Shown here: piece after piece, positions 51,284-59,321 of the stretch
How the letters are laid out: each line of letters begins with the position of its first letter
Numbering within the stretch: position 1 is the first letter of the stretch
Source: Chitinophaga vietnamensis
Lineage (GTDB): Bacteria > Bacteroidota > Bacteroidia > Chitinophagales > Chitinophagaceae
DNA length: 64,000 nt
Assembly: GCF_902167635.1 (NCBI RefSeq)
Contig: NZ_CABHMS010000012.1
Span: 62,001-126,000, forward strand
Direction of reading: 5' to 3'
Program-made: the position numbers and the translations under genes
Notes under the pieces: generated by a model
The model's database searches: none
The model's input: only the letters and a program-made list of their open reading frames with translations
Told to the model about the DNA's origin: nothing

Positions 51284-52153
51284 TCACGCAGAGCGTGAAA
51301 ACCAGCGCCGGTAGCCTGCGAGGCCTATTGTGAGCAATAACAGGAAGGGCCACAGTTGCAGGAAGAAAAGCAATACATTGCGGAAAATATCTGCGCCATT
51401 GCGCAGCGCTGTCAGCAACTCGGTACCGAAACCTGCGCGGGTAATACGTTCCGGGTTGACAATGATCTGCACATCTGCTTCCTGTGGTTGGAATAACTGT
51501 ACCGTGAAGGTAGCGTAATGCACATTGTCGAGTATCTCCATGTTCTCTATCTTCCGGTCGATAGATGATTCCCGCTTCCCATCATGATACTGCGCTACTT
51601 GCAGTGGCGTAGCGCCTTTCCCGGGTTTTACTTTCTCTTCTACGGGCTGATTGTTCCTTAAAGAATTAGAGAGATAGGCCAGCGTATAGTCCGTATCCTT
51701 GAAGTTACGGTGATCAATAAACGTAGCATTATTGGTGAGTACGGCCACCACTGAATCCAGTTGTGCGGTGGGCACGCGCAGCGTGAGATTGGCCGTGGGC
51801 GTATATAGCTGTATATGCCGCAGGGAGTCTGCACTGTAGGGCAAGTCTGTTTGTGCGCCAAAATCATTGGTGAGCGCGCTCTCCACCACTACGCCATTAA
51901 CACCGTTCACAGCTTGTTCAAGCCTGGAAGTGGCGGCATAAACATTCCTGACGCGACACCGGACATCGGCCGTGCGCACCCGCTTTCGCGAAGCGGAATT
52001 GAGTGAAGTAATATCATTTGAGAAACTGGCGGAATCCGCGATGGCGGCTACTTCAGCCATTGGCTTGTCTTGTTTGTCTTGATGATAGGTTCCTTGCTGA
52101 CAGGCAGCAAGCATCAGGGCGGGTAATACCCACAGTGGAATGGAGGGACGCAT
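51284..52153 (-). CDS. DUF4349-domain lipoprotein
   Basis: This 289-residue protein has a lipoprotein signal (MRPSIPLWVLPALMLAACQQ, cysteine at residue 18), an extracytoplasmic DUF4349 domain (about residues 60-245: RVRTADVRCRVRNVYAATSR, then LEQAVNGVNGVVVESALTND) and a C-terminal membrane helix (about 262-280, VLLFFLQLWPFLLLLTIGLA). Having both a lipid anchor and a C-terminal helix is normal for this family. Its role is unknown. The conserved RKIENMEILDNVHYATFTVQ part suggests a ring- or filament-like assembly domain. It precedes the small exported protein in a two-gene unit. Confidence 0.88.
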   Translation of the reverse strand: MRPSIPLWVLPALMLAACQQGTYHQDKQDKPMAEVAAIADSASFSNDITSLNSASRKRVRTADVRCRVRNVYAATSRLEQAVNGVNGVVVESALTNDFGAQTDLPYSADSLRHIQLYTPTANLTLRVPTAQLDSVVAVLTNNATFIDHRNFKDTDYTLAYLSNSLRNNQPVEEKVKPGKGATPLQVAQYHDGKRESSIDRKIENMEILDNVHYATFTVQLFQPQEADVQIIVNPERITRAGFGTELLTALRNGADIFRNVLLFFLQLWPFLLLLTIGLAGYRRWFSRSA

Positions 52154-52288
52154 AGCAAGTCTGTTTACCCTTTATACGCCCTTGCTGCAAAAGGTAACCT
52201 TCTCAAAAGTTAAAATAAATACAACATGGGGCGATCATGATAAGCTGCAAATAACGTATATACATCTCCGTTATACTCTATAGTTCCG

Positions 52289-52320
52289 CTTGGTAATTAA
52301 TTTTAGTTAACGTAGGTTTG
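52289..52320 (+). promoter_or_regulatory. Predicted promoter of the cobalamin riboswitch transcript
   Basis: CTTG (52289-52292) is followed by 20 bases and TAGGTTTG (52313-52320), an exact TAnnTTTG. The start of transcription would be near 52326, just ahead of the riboswitch. This is the best two-element promoter in the window. Confidence 0.55.
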
Positions 52321-52340
52321 CGGCTGTAATTGGTTGTTAA

Positions 52341-52512
52341 GGTTCGCCGAACCGAAACATTAAAAGGGAATCCGGTGCAATACCGGAGCTATCCCCGTAG
52401 CTGTGATCCTGCATTCATCTGAATCGTTTTTCCGGATCTGCTCCCGCCACTGTCCGCAGCTATTGCGGACGGGAAGGCCACCGGAAAAGCAGGAGAGCCA
52501 GAAGACCTGCCA
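52341..52512 (+). ncRNA. Cobalamin riboswitch
   Basis: This is a vitamin B12 riboswitch in the 5' leader of the next gene. Recognisable parts are the hairpin GGTTCGCCGAACC (52341-52353), the conserved core AAAAGGGAATCCGGTGCAAT with its pair ACCGGAGCTATCCCCGTAGC (52362-52401), a GCCACTG segment (52446-52452), GGGAAGGC (52471-52478) and the B12 box GCCAGAAGACCTGCC (52497-52511). When it binds adenosylcobalamin it should reduce expression of the downstream lipoprotein gene. The mechanism, termination or start-site occlusion, is not decided by the sequence. Confidence 0.95.
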
Positions 52513-52659
52513 ATTGCCGTCAGTCGTCCAATATTTTCGGGTGAAAAGTATGGACATGGTACCGATTTTTTTACCAGACATGAAACCCGGTGCGGGCATG
52601 TGGCAGTATCGCGAGCTGTACATGCAGGCATCCATTATTCCCTTTCAAAGTAAACCTTT

Positions 52660-53778
52660 ATGAAGAAGAAAAATCTATTGCATCTCTTCTATGTACTGTT
52701 GTGCGTAGCAGTTGTTTCCTGTTCCAAGAACGACACCAGGGATCTGTCGCCCATCAATGGCAGCAAAGGCGCGATGAATGCCGCCAGTCTGCCCGCCAAT
52801 TACAGCAACGGCTTCTTTATTGCCAACGAAGGCTGGTTCGGCCATGAGAACGGCGACCTCTATTTCTATTCTTACAGCGGCGATTCGCTGGTACCCAATG
52901 TTTACAAGGCGGCTAACCCTTCCGATAGCTTAGGCGCCCCTACGAACACCTTGCAATACGCCACTATCTTCAATGGTAAGATGTACATCGTGGTGAAAGC
53001 TGGCGGACCGTTGGTGGTTACAGACGCTACAACGATGGTACAGAGCGGCCGTATCAATTCATTGCCTGCCAATGATGGTCACACATTCCTGGGAATAGAC
53101 GCCAGCCGCGGCCTGCTGAGCACCGGCGACGGCGTATATCCCTTAGCGTTACCCGGCCTCACCCTCGGTACAAAACTGAGCAGCGTGTCCGGCTATACCG
53201 GCGATATGACCCTGGCCGGCAACTACATTTTCGCCTTATCGCAAACAGATGGCATCGTGGCGCTCAACAGCACCAACTACAGCCTCGTGCGCAACCTGGG
53301 CCAGGCCAACCTCGCCTTTGCCATTGCGAAAGAAGGAAGCGTGTGGGCTGCTACCGCCGATTCACTCGTGCGCATCGATGCCAGCACTCTGGCCAGATCA
53401 GCGGTAAAATTGCCTGTAAGCATCCCCTCTCCCTGGGGCGCATGGCGCCATGCAGGCATCTGCGCATCTACTGTTGACAACGTCGTATTCCTGCCGGCCA
53501 ACAACGGCTTTGCAGGCGGCACCAAAGTGTATCGCTATGTGATCGGTGATATCACCTCCCTGAATACGCCATTCATTACACTGCCCAGCGGCCAGTACTT
53601 CTATGGTTGTGGTATTGCCTATAACAAGGCTACAAACGAACTGGTGGCCACTACTATCAATGGCCCCTATACCGGCAATATCAACCGTATACTGATCTAC
53701 GACGCCAGCAGCGGCGCACTGAAGAAAACCATCACTTATAATGGATGGTACTTCCCGGCTATGCCGGTATTCCGATAA
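52660..53778 (+). CDS. BtuG-like surface lipoprotein (beta-propeller), riboswitch-controlled
   Basis: This 372-residue lipoprotein has the signal MKKKNLLHLFYVLLCVAVVS ending at cysteine 21 (SC). The mature part is a YncE/DUF5074-type beta-propeller, with repeats such as NGFFIANEGWFGHENGDLYF, FNGKMYIVVKAGGPLVVTDA and GITYNKATNELVATTINGPY-like blades. Bacteroides BtuG proteins are propellers that bind B12 at the cell surface with very high affinity and hand it to BtuB. The upstream cobalamin riboswitch makes the same role likely here. No btuB or btuCDF gene is adjacent, unlike the usual clusters. Palindrome K begins two bases after the stop. Confidence 0.8.
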   Translation: MKKKNLLHLFYVLLCVAVVSCSKNDTRDLSPINGSKGAMNAASLPANYSNGFFIANEGWFGHENGDLYFYSYSGDSLVPNVYKAANPSDSLGAPTNTLQYATIFNGKMYIVVKAGGPLVVTDATTMVQSGRINSLPANDGHTFLGIDASRGLLSTGDGVYPLALPGLTLGTKLSSVSGYTGDMTLAGNYIFALSQTDGIVALNSTNYSLVRNLGQANLAFAIAKEGSVWAATADSLVRIDASTLARSAVKLPVSIPSPWGAWRHAGICASTVDNVVFLPANNGFAGGTKVYRYVIGDITSLNTPFITLPSGQYFYGCGIAYNKATNELVATTINGPYTGNINRILIYDASSGALKKTITYNGWYFPAMPVFR

Positions 53779-53779
53779 G

Positions 53780-53927
53780 AATTTAGGGATTTAGGGATTT
53801 AGGGATTTTCGAATTTTCGAATTTTGGGATTTTGGGATTTATTGATTGTGTTTTGTTGTACCGGGCAACAAAACACGATCAATAAATCCCAAAATCCCAA
53901 AATTCGAAAATCCCTAAATCCCTAAAT
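53780..53927. repeat. Long palindrome K with unequal repeat number in the arms
   Basis: The right arm (53866-53927) pairs with the left side (53780-53858). The left side carries one extra TAGGGATT unit and one extra CGAATTTT unit. Elsewhere the arms match except one base (GATTGTG against GATCGTG). The right arm overlaps the last three codons and stop of the GNAT gene. Arms built from short units suggest slippage within one arm after the palindrome formed. Confidence 0.9.
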
Positions 53928-54443
53928 ATTCATTTCAAAAAGGTTAGCGGTGTTATCCCAGTAGTGGCCTGGCAAACCCGCTGCCTTGGCTTCTTCCGCC
54001 GGCATGTAGGAAGTGCCTAATAACTTGAAGCCGTAGCCTACATAATAGGCAGTGAGATTATCATTATCTGCCCAGGTGTCCATGCGGATCAATGAGCGGT
54101 GAATATCTCTGGCGTGCGTCCGCGACCACTCTATGATGGGCGTGAGCAGGCGGCGGCCCTTGAAAGCCGGATTGGTAGCGATTCGGTGCAGATAGATCGC
54201 TGTATTCTCTTCCGCATCTTTCCATACGATCGGCGGCTCATTATATACAATAGAAAAAATACAGGCGATCTCCCCTTCTATCTCTATCTTATACAAGCGC
54301 TGCTCTTTCACCTCTGCTGCTGTCAGAGCCAGATCGAAAGGAGGCCATACATTATACTGCTTACTTCGCTGATAAGCCCTGGCAGCATCATACAGGGCGA
54401 GAATTACAGGCAGGTCTTCCTGCGTACATGGTGTGATCAACAT
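53922..54443 (-). CDS. GNAT-family N-acetyltransferase
   Basis: This 173-residue acetyltransferase begins MLITPCTQEDLPVILALYDA and has the acetyl-CoA region IYLHRIATNPAFKGRRLLTP (about residues 95-114), a version of the R/Q-x-x-G-x-G/A loop, followed by the C-terminal DTWADNDNLTAYYVGYGFKL, where the conserved N and Y lie. The substrate is unknown. The ATG at 54443 was chosen over a longer frame from 54485. Its last codons and stop lie in the right arm of palindrome K. It is not clearly linked to neighbouring genes. Confidence 0.85.
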   Translation of the reverse strand: MLITPCTQEDLPVILALYDAARAYQRSKQYNVWPPFDLALTAAEVKEQRLYKIEIEGEIACIFSIVYNEPPIVWKDAEENTAIYLHRIATNPAFKGRRLLTPIIEWSRTHARDIHRSLIRMDTWADNDNLTAYYVGYGFKLLGTSYMPAEEAKAAGLPGHYWDNTANLFEMNI

Positions 54444-54529
54444 TTTTCCTTCCTTTATTTTTTTACAAAGTTGCAGGAAATACACACACCAGAACAGATG
54501 CAGTTTTTTATATTTTCACCATATCAGAT

Positions 54530-55897
54530 TTACAATAACACCTCCGGATGCTGCCATGGGCCGCGGTATGGTCTCCGCAGTAAATCAGTAGCCTCTCTAT
54601 CGTTAACGACTATACGCTTTTTAGGATCATAACTGAGCGGACGGCCCAGTTTCATGGAGAGATTAGCCAGGATACAACTGGCCGTAGAGATATGCCCCTG
54701 CTCAATATCCGCTGCCGGCCGGGTATTATGCTCAATGGCCGCCAGAAAATCGAGCATGTGCAAACGTGTGGCTGGCGCGGCATTCAGCTCGATGCCCGCT
54801 TCAGTCACATCTTCCGGATACTTTTCTTTTTCATACACTACCTCCTTGTGAATCGGTGTTCCGTTTTTGCCTTCAGGAATAAAATCATATTGCATGGTGC
54901 TGGCGGCCAGCGTACCTTTCTCGCCATATATTTTGAAAGCCCAGGGATATGCAGGATCGGCGGGCGTTCCCCAGGTACGGTGCTGCCATACACAGTTGAG
55001 CTGATCGTATTCAAAAATCGCCGACTGCGTATCCGCGATATTGGATTTGCCTTCGCGCTGCACATAAATGCCACCGGTGGAGCTGATGCGATGAGGCCAT
55101 CCCAGCTGCAACATCCAGCGAACTGTATCGAACATATGGATGCACATATCGCCCATGATGCCATTGCCATATTCCATAAAAGTGCGCCACCAGCGGATAT
55201 GCGGCAGGCCGTCGTAGGGCCGCAGCGGCGCAGGACCCGTCCACATTTCGTAATCGAAGAAGTCGGGCACAGGCTGCTCTGGCGGGTTGCCGTTGTTGCG
55301 CATGTGATAGTAGCAACACATCTCTACATGCGCGATCTTGCCAAGTAAGCCGGCATCTATCACATTTTTCTTTGCATCGATCAGGTGCGGCGTGCTTTTG
55401 CGTTGTGTGCCTACCTGCACAACGCGGTTATATTTACGGGCGGCGGCCACCATGGCTTCTCCCTCCATCACATCTACGCTGATCGGCTTCTGCACATACA
55501 CATGTGCGCCTGCCTGCATGGCCGCAATAGCGGTAAGTGCATGCCAATGGTCAGGAGTGCCAATCAATACGATATCCAGTTTGTGATCGGAGAGCATCTT
55601 ACGGTAGTCACTATACGTAGCGGGCGTTTTGCGCGAGGCCTGGCGTTGGGCCACCATGGCGGCGGCTTCTGAAAGCTGGTGTTTGTCTACATCGCAAAGG
55701 GCGACCACTTCTACGGGCGCTACCTGTATCAGGCGAAAGAGGTCGCTCTTCCCATACCATCCGGCGCCGATAAGGGCTACACGGTAAGGTTTGGGCGGAT
55801 GGATAAAACTGAGTGCAGGGCTGCTGATGGCTGCCAGCGCCAGGGAAGCGGCAGCGCCTTTGATGAAACGGCGTCGTTGCGGGTTGAATGTTTCCAT
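54530..55897 (-). CDS. Tat-exported Gfo/Idh/MocA-family oxidoreductase
   Basis: This 455-residue protein has a twin-arginine signal (NPQRRRFIKGAAASLALAAI, residues 4-23) and an NAD(P)-binding Gfo/Idh/MocA domain starting YRVALIGAGWYGKSDLFRLI. The KP-containing loop is HVYVQKPISVDVMEGEAMVA, and the C-terminal lobe includes IMGDMCIHMFDTVRWMLQLG. Exported members of this family in Bacteroidota often sit near ThuA and sugar genes and are thought to act on sugar derivatives in the periplasm. It lies downstream of a ThuA gene and a cysteine hydrolase gene in the same direction, probably one transcript. ATG 55897 is natural. Confidence 0.9.
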   Translation of the reverse strand: METFNPQRRRFIKGAAASLALAAISSPALSFIHPPKPYRVALIGAGWYGKSDLFRLIQVAPVEVVALCDVDKHQLSEAAAMVAQRQASRKTPATYSDYRKMLSDHKLDIVLIGTPDHWHALTAIAAMQAGAHVYVQKPISVDVMEGEAMVAAARKYNRVVQVGTQRKSTPHLIDAKKNVIDAGLLGKIAHVEMCCYYHMRNNGNPPEQPVPDFFDYEMWTGPAPLRPYDGLPHIRWWRTFMEYGNGIMGDMCIHMFDTVRWMLQLGWPHRISSTGGIYVQREGKSNIADTQSAIFEYDQLNCVWQHRTWGTPADPAYPWAFKIYGEKGTLAASTMQYDFIPEGKNGTPIHKEVVYEKEKYPEDVTEAGIELNAAPATRLHMLDFLAAIEHNTRPAADIEQGHISTASCILANLSMKLGRPLSYDPKKRIVVNDREATDLLRRPYRGPWQHPEVLL

Positions 55898-55959
55898 AGT
55901 CTTACGTGGAATGATGTACTCCCAAAATAATCATTCAACGGCAAGTATGCAAGGCCCAT

Positions 55960-56034
55960 ATCGAGCCATTGGCGGGTGGCCTTTGAGAAGGCGATATGAT
56001 GCCCGCCATTCTCATACAATACCAGCACATGCCT
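55960..56034 (-). pseudogene. Remnant of a second ThuA-like protein
   Basis: The bases just after the ThuA stop, in the same frame, read RHVLVLYENGGHHIAFSKAT and RQWLDM before losing similarity. This resembles the first strand and helix of ThuA domains and aligns with the same region of the intact neighbour (VKVLVMASRDKDHKNMIAAA, RPWFARLA). No full gene exists: the next gene begins at 55897. It looks like a fragment left after deletion from a tandem pair, or a duplication scar. The evidence is similarity over about 25 residues, so it is moderate. Confidence 0.45.
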
Positions 56035-56781
56035 CTACTGGAGCGGTGTGGCCGCGATGCGAATGGCATTTTGCAACAGCGTCGTGTAATCCTTGCTGGC
56101 AAATACTTCCGGGCTATGTCCTACTCCAATATAAACGGTACGCGGATAGTTTTCATTGGTCCAGATAACGGGATGATCGCCCATCGGTTTGTTCTGATGA
56201 TAAGACGATTCGTCTGCAATGCCCAGTACATGCACGTTTCCACGAGGGCTCTTACCGAACTCATACCATTCATCGCCGATACGGAAACTGGCAGACACGC
56301 CTTTCATCAGTGGGTGTGCAGTATCTTCTATCTTCACTACACCCTGCTGAAAAGCAGGATGCGGGGAATATTTCACGCCGCCCATGAAATCTTCAAACCA
56401 TTGCCAGTTCCGTCTTCCCTTGGCATAGAACTCGCTGCCGGTAAGGCCTGCGGCATGAATGCCTACCCAGCCATTGGCCGCTTCAATGTACTGTTGCAAG
56501 GCGGCCTGCTGTTGGTCAGACAAGTCAAAAGGCGCCAGCTGTAATTGCACAAACACCTGGTAATGCCGCAGGTTGGCGGTGTTGATCAAACTGGTATCGT
56601 CGGAGAAATCGATCTGGTAATGCTGTGCGGCCGCCAGCCGTGCAAACCAGGGCCTGGCAGCGGCGATCATGTTTTTATGGTCCTTATCGCGGGAAGCCAT
56701 GACCAGCACCTTTACCTGTGCGGCGCTGGTCGTCACGTGGAGAGCGATGCTGCACCAAAGCAGCAACAGGCATTTTTTCAT
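56035..56781 (-). CDS. ThuA-domain exported protein
   Basis: This 248-residue protein has a signal peptide (residues 1-21, MKKCLLLLWCSIALHVTTSA) and a ThuA domain, a glutamine-amidotransferase-like fold. Family landmarks are YQVFVQLQLAPFDLSDQQQA, NGWVGIHAAGLTGSEFYAKG, AFQQGVVKIEDTAHPLMKGV and GDEWYEFGKSP. ThuA proteins are associated with trehalose or sugar catabolism, often with Gfo/Idh/MocA oxidoreductases, as here. It starts three bases after the preceding hydrolase gene, so co-transcription is near certain. A fragment of a related sequence follows directly after its stop. Confidence 0.9.
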   Translation of the reverse strand: MKKCLLLLWCSIALHVTTSAAQVKVLVMASRDKDHKNMIAAARPWFARLAAAQHYQIDFSDDTSLINTANLRHYQVFVQLQLAPFDLSDQQQAALQQYIEAANGWVGIHAAGLTGSEFYAKGRRNWQWFEDFMGGVKYSPHPAFQQGVVKIEDTAHPLMKGVSASFRIGDEWYEFGKSPRGNVHVLGIADESSYHQNKPMGDHPVIWTNENYPRTVYIGVGHSPEVFASKDYTTLLQNAIRIAATPLQ

Positions 56782-56784
56782 ATG

Positions 56785-57390
56785 CTAATGGTTTACTTCT
56801 TCCAGCAGCGGGGAGTTGAACAATTGTATGGGTGAGATGATCATTTCCGATGCAGGAATCTTACCGCCATACACCTTCTGCAACTGTGCTTTCACGGGCG
56901 CGCTGCCGAGGTCGAAATCCTTCAAAGGCTGCAGGGCAGCCAATTCAAGGCCGGTAGCCTGTTTATATATCTTCCATACCAGTTCGGAACAATACATCCT
57001 TTCATCTGACCAGCCAAAATAAAAATCGTAATGCTTGCCAAGGTATTGATTGCCGGCCTGTTTCATATGTTCGATCATTCCGGGCGTCAGCACGCTATCC
57101 GCACGATGCAGGCGCTTGAGCACATAATGCCGCTGCACACCTCTTGCAATCCACTCCTGTAGCGGGGTATAGTGTACCGGCTCTATCGCCTCATATACGT
57201 ACCATTGCCCGTCTTTTTTGAAGATGATGCCACAATGGCTGTACCGCGAATGTGTAGCCAGTTGTATCGCTTTGCTGAAGTCACCGCTGCTTTCCTGGAA
57301 GATGATATCGCCTTCTTTCACGGCAGGCGCCTGTGGCAGCGGTTTGCCGGCCAGTAGTAAGATACCTATGATGATTCCTGTGAGTTGCAT
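56785..57390 (-). CDS. YiiX/YebB-like NlpC/P60-type cysteine hydrolase
   Basis: This 201-residue protein has an N-terminal hydrophobic segment (residues 1-20, TGIIIGILLLAGKPLPQAP) that is probably a signal or anchor. The circularly permuted NlpC/P60 fold is indicated by DIIFQESSGDFSKAIQLATH, the histidine in HSRYSHCGIIFKKDG and the cysteine in ERMYCSELVWKIYKQATG, giving a His-Cys pair. YiiX-type enzymes cleave amide or thioester bonds in cell-envelope molecules. It heads the three-gene unit with ThuA and the oxidoreductase. The REP-like cluster at 57405 lies just upstream of its start. Confidence 0.88.
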   Translation of the reverse strand: MQLTGIIIGILLLAGKPLPQAPAVKEGDIIFQESSGDFSKAIQLATHSRYSHCGIIFKKDGQWYVYEAIEPVHYTPLQEWIARGVQRHYVLKRLHRADSVLTPGMIEHMKQAGNQYLGKHYDFYFGWSDERMYCSELVWKIYKQATGLELAALQPLKDFDLGSAPVKAQLQKVYGGKIPASEMIISPIQLFNSPLLEEVNH

Positions 57391-57404
57391 ATCATTATAA
57401 CTAT

Positions 57405-57540
57405 TAAGGTGCCGCCCCTACGGGGCGGTTGTTGGTAGGTGATGCATCGGCTACCAATATGCCGTCCCTACGGGACGATATGTTGATGGCTGAAACGCTG
57501 GCTGCTTGTATATCGCCCCGGAGGGGCGGCATATTGGTGG
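57405..57540. repeat. REP-like cluster of three GC-rich hairpins
   Basis: Three hairpins of the same family as at 10308 lie here: CCGCCCCTACGGGGCGG (57412-57428), CGTCCCTACGGGACG (57463-57477) and CGCCCCGGAGGGGCG (57514-57528). CTACCAATAT and ATATTGGTGG flanks show mixed orientation. In the second hairpin a C-G pair is replaced by T-A with both bases changed, so pairing is preserved. It lies between two minus-strand genes. Confidence 0.85.
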
Positions 57541-57546
57541 GAACAA

Positions 57547-58418
<872 letters not shown>

Positions 58419-58419
58419 C

Positions 58420-58875
58420 TTAGCTGACACTTATTTTTATGACTACTTTCTTTACTGGCGCGGGCGCCGATACCTGCAGGTTCGGCATGTGCAGATCTGT
58501 GGGGAAAAAGATCGCAAAATGGCCTTGTTGCAGTTTGGTAAAGAACGATGGTTTCTCTGCGAACAGCATGTAATCTTCGCTATCAGAATAAGCCTGTGAA
58601 GGCTGCTGGCCATTCATGAAATTGTGCCCTATCATCTCTTCTCCCTGCACGATGTATTGTACATCGATATATTTTTTATGGGCCTCCATCTGTTCGCTAC
58701 TGGCATCTACTGTATCGTATTCATTTACAATGGCGAAGATATGGCTGCCGTCGATCTCATATTTTCCTTTTTCCAGTCGGGTAAAGTCTGTCCGGGCGAG
58801 ATAGTCAAACGCAGTAATAAATCGTTGTCCCAATCCATGGTACAGGCTTGCTTGTTGTAATGTATCAATGATCAT
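58420..58875 (-). CDS. YhcH/YjgK/YiaL-family protein
   Basis: This 151-residue protein belongs to the YhcH/YjgK/YiaL (DUF386) family of double-stranded beta-helix proteins. Characteristic parts are YEIDGSHIFAIVNEYDT, MEAHKKYIDVQYIVQGEEMI with likely metal ligands (H and D) and FAIFFPTDLHMPNLQVSAPA, with another histidine. Relatives cluster with sialic acid or sugar catabolism genes, and anomerase-like activity has been proposed, but none of those genes is nearby. The ATG at 58875 gives MIIDTLQQASLYHGLGQRFI. It is the first gene of a three-gene unit with the GNAT and YccF genes. Confidence 0.9.
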   Translation of the reverse strand: MIIDTLQQASLYHGLGQRFITAFDYLARTDFTRLEKGKYEIDGSHIFAIVNEYDTVDASSEQMEAHKKYIDVQYIVQGEEMIGHNFMNGQQPSQAYSDSEDYMLFAEKPSFFTKLQQGHFAIFFPTDLHMPNLQVSAPAPVKKVVIKISVS

Positions 58876-58949
58876 GCGGTTAAAATAATAAAAAACCAGG
58901 AAATGGCGTAGTCTTTGTGCCGCTTTCACTGAACCTAAAATTTTTTCCT

Positions 58950-59174
58950 ATGCAAAAGCACACCACTTTCACCCCTGGCCTTACTGCAGGGCCTTTGAAG
59001 GACGAAAATCGCTACGGTTCCCTTGATCCCGGTATCCCGCCCGGTACGCGCCGTTCCCGCGATGAAGACCTGGAAGATGACGACGATCAGCTGGAAGAAC
59101 CGGAGAACCTGGAAGATGATGAGCCTGGTGAATGGGGCCGTGATGAAGAAGAAACACTGGACCCGGAAGAGTAA
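58950..59174 (+). CDS. Small highly acidic protein of unknown function
   Basis: This 74-residue protein starts MQKHTTFTPGLTAGPLKDEN and its second half is almost all acidic: EDLEDDDDQLEEPENLEDDE, then PGEWGRDEEETLDPEE. The charge and proline/glycine spacing suggest an intrinsically disordered protein, possibly a cation or basic-protein binder. No family can be named. The ATG at 58950 lies 74 bases from the divergent YhcH-like start. The gene is single and followed after about 80 bases by a clear terminator. Codon use is consistent with coding. Confidence 0.65.
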   Translation: MQKHTTFTPGLTAGPLKDENRYGSLDPGIPPGTRRSRDEDLEDDDDQLEEPENLEDDEPGEWGRDEEETLDPEE

Positions 59175-59252
59175 TTGCGTATATGCGTTAACGTTATAAT
59201 GCCCGTACGAGCTGAAACGTTTCATCTTTCCTCATATTTGTTTGTTGTTTTA

Positions 59253-59283
59253 GGCAGCGCTTTTTTCCGGCGCTGCCTTTTTT
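59253..59283 (+). terminator. Intrinsic terminator after the acidic protein gene
   Basis: GGCAGCGC (59253-59260) pairs with GCGCTGCC (59270-59277) around loop TTTTTTCCG and is followed by six T residues. This is a classic intrinsic terminator shape and separates the acidic protein from ackA. Confidence 0.85.
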
Positions 59284-59321
59284 CTATGGCCCGGCAGGCA
59301 TTTTGTTGACATAAACAACAT

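Larger units (their letters stand above)
52154..52659. other. Leader region with promoter, cobalamin riboswitch and expression platform
   Basis: These 506 bases have no protein gene. They hold the promoter (52289-52320), the B12 riboswitch (52341-52512) and a 147-base platform before the ATG at 52660. The platform has a T run (52565-52571) and short complementary pieces, but no classic terminator hairpin. The first 130 bases are A/T-rich and also border the divergent DUF4349 gene start. Confidence 0.6.
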
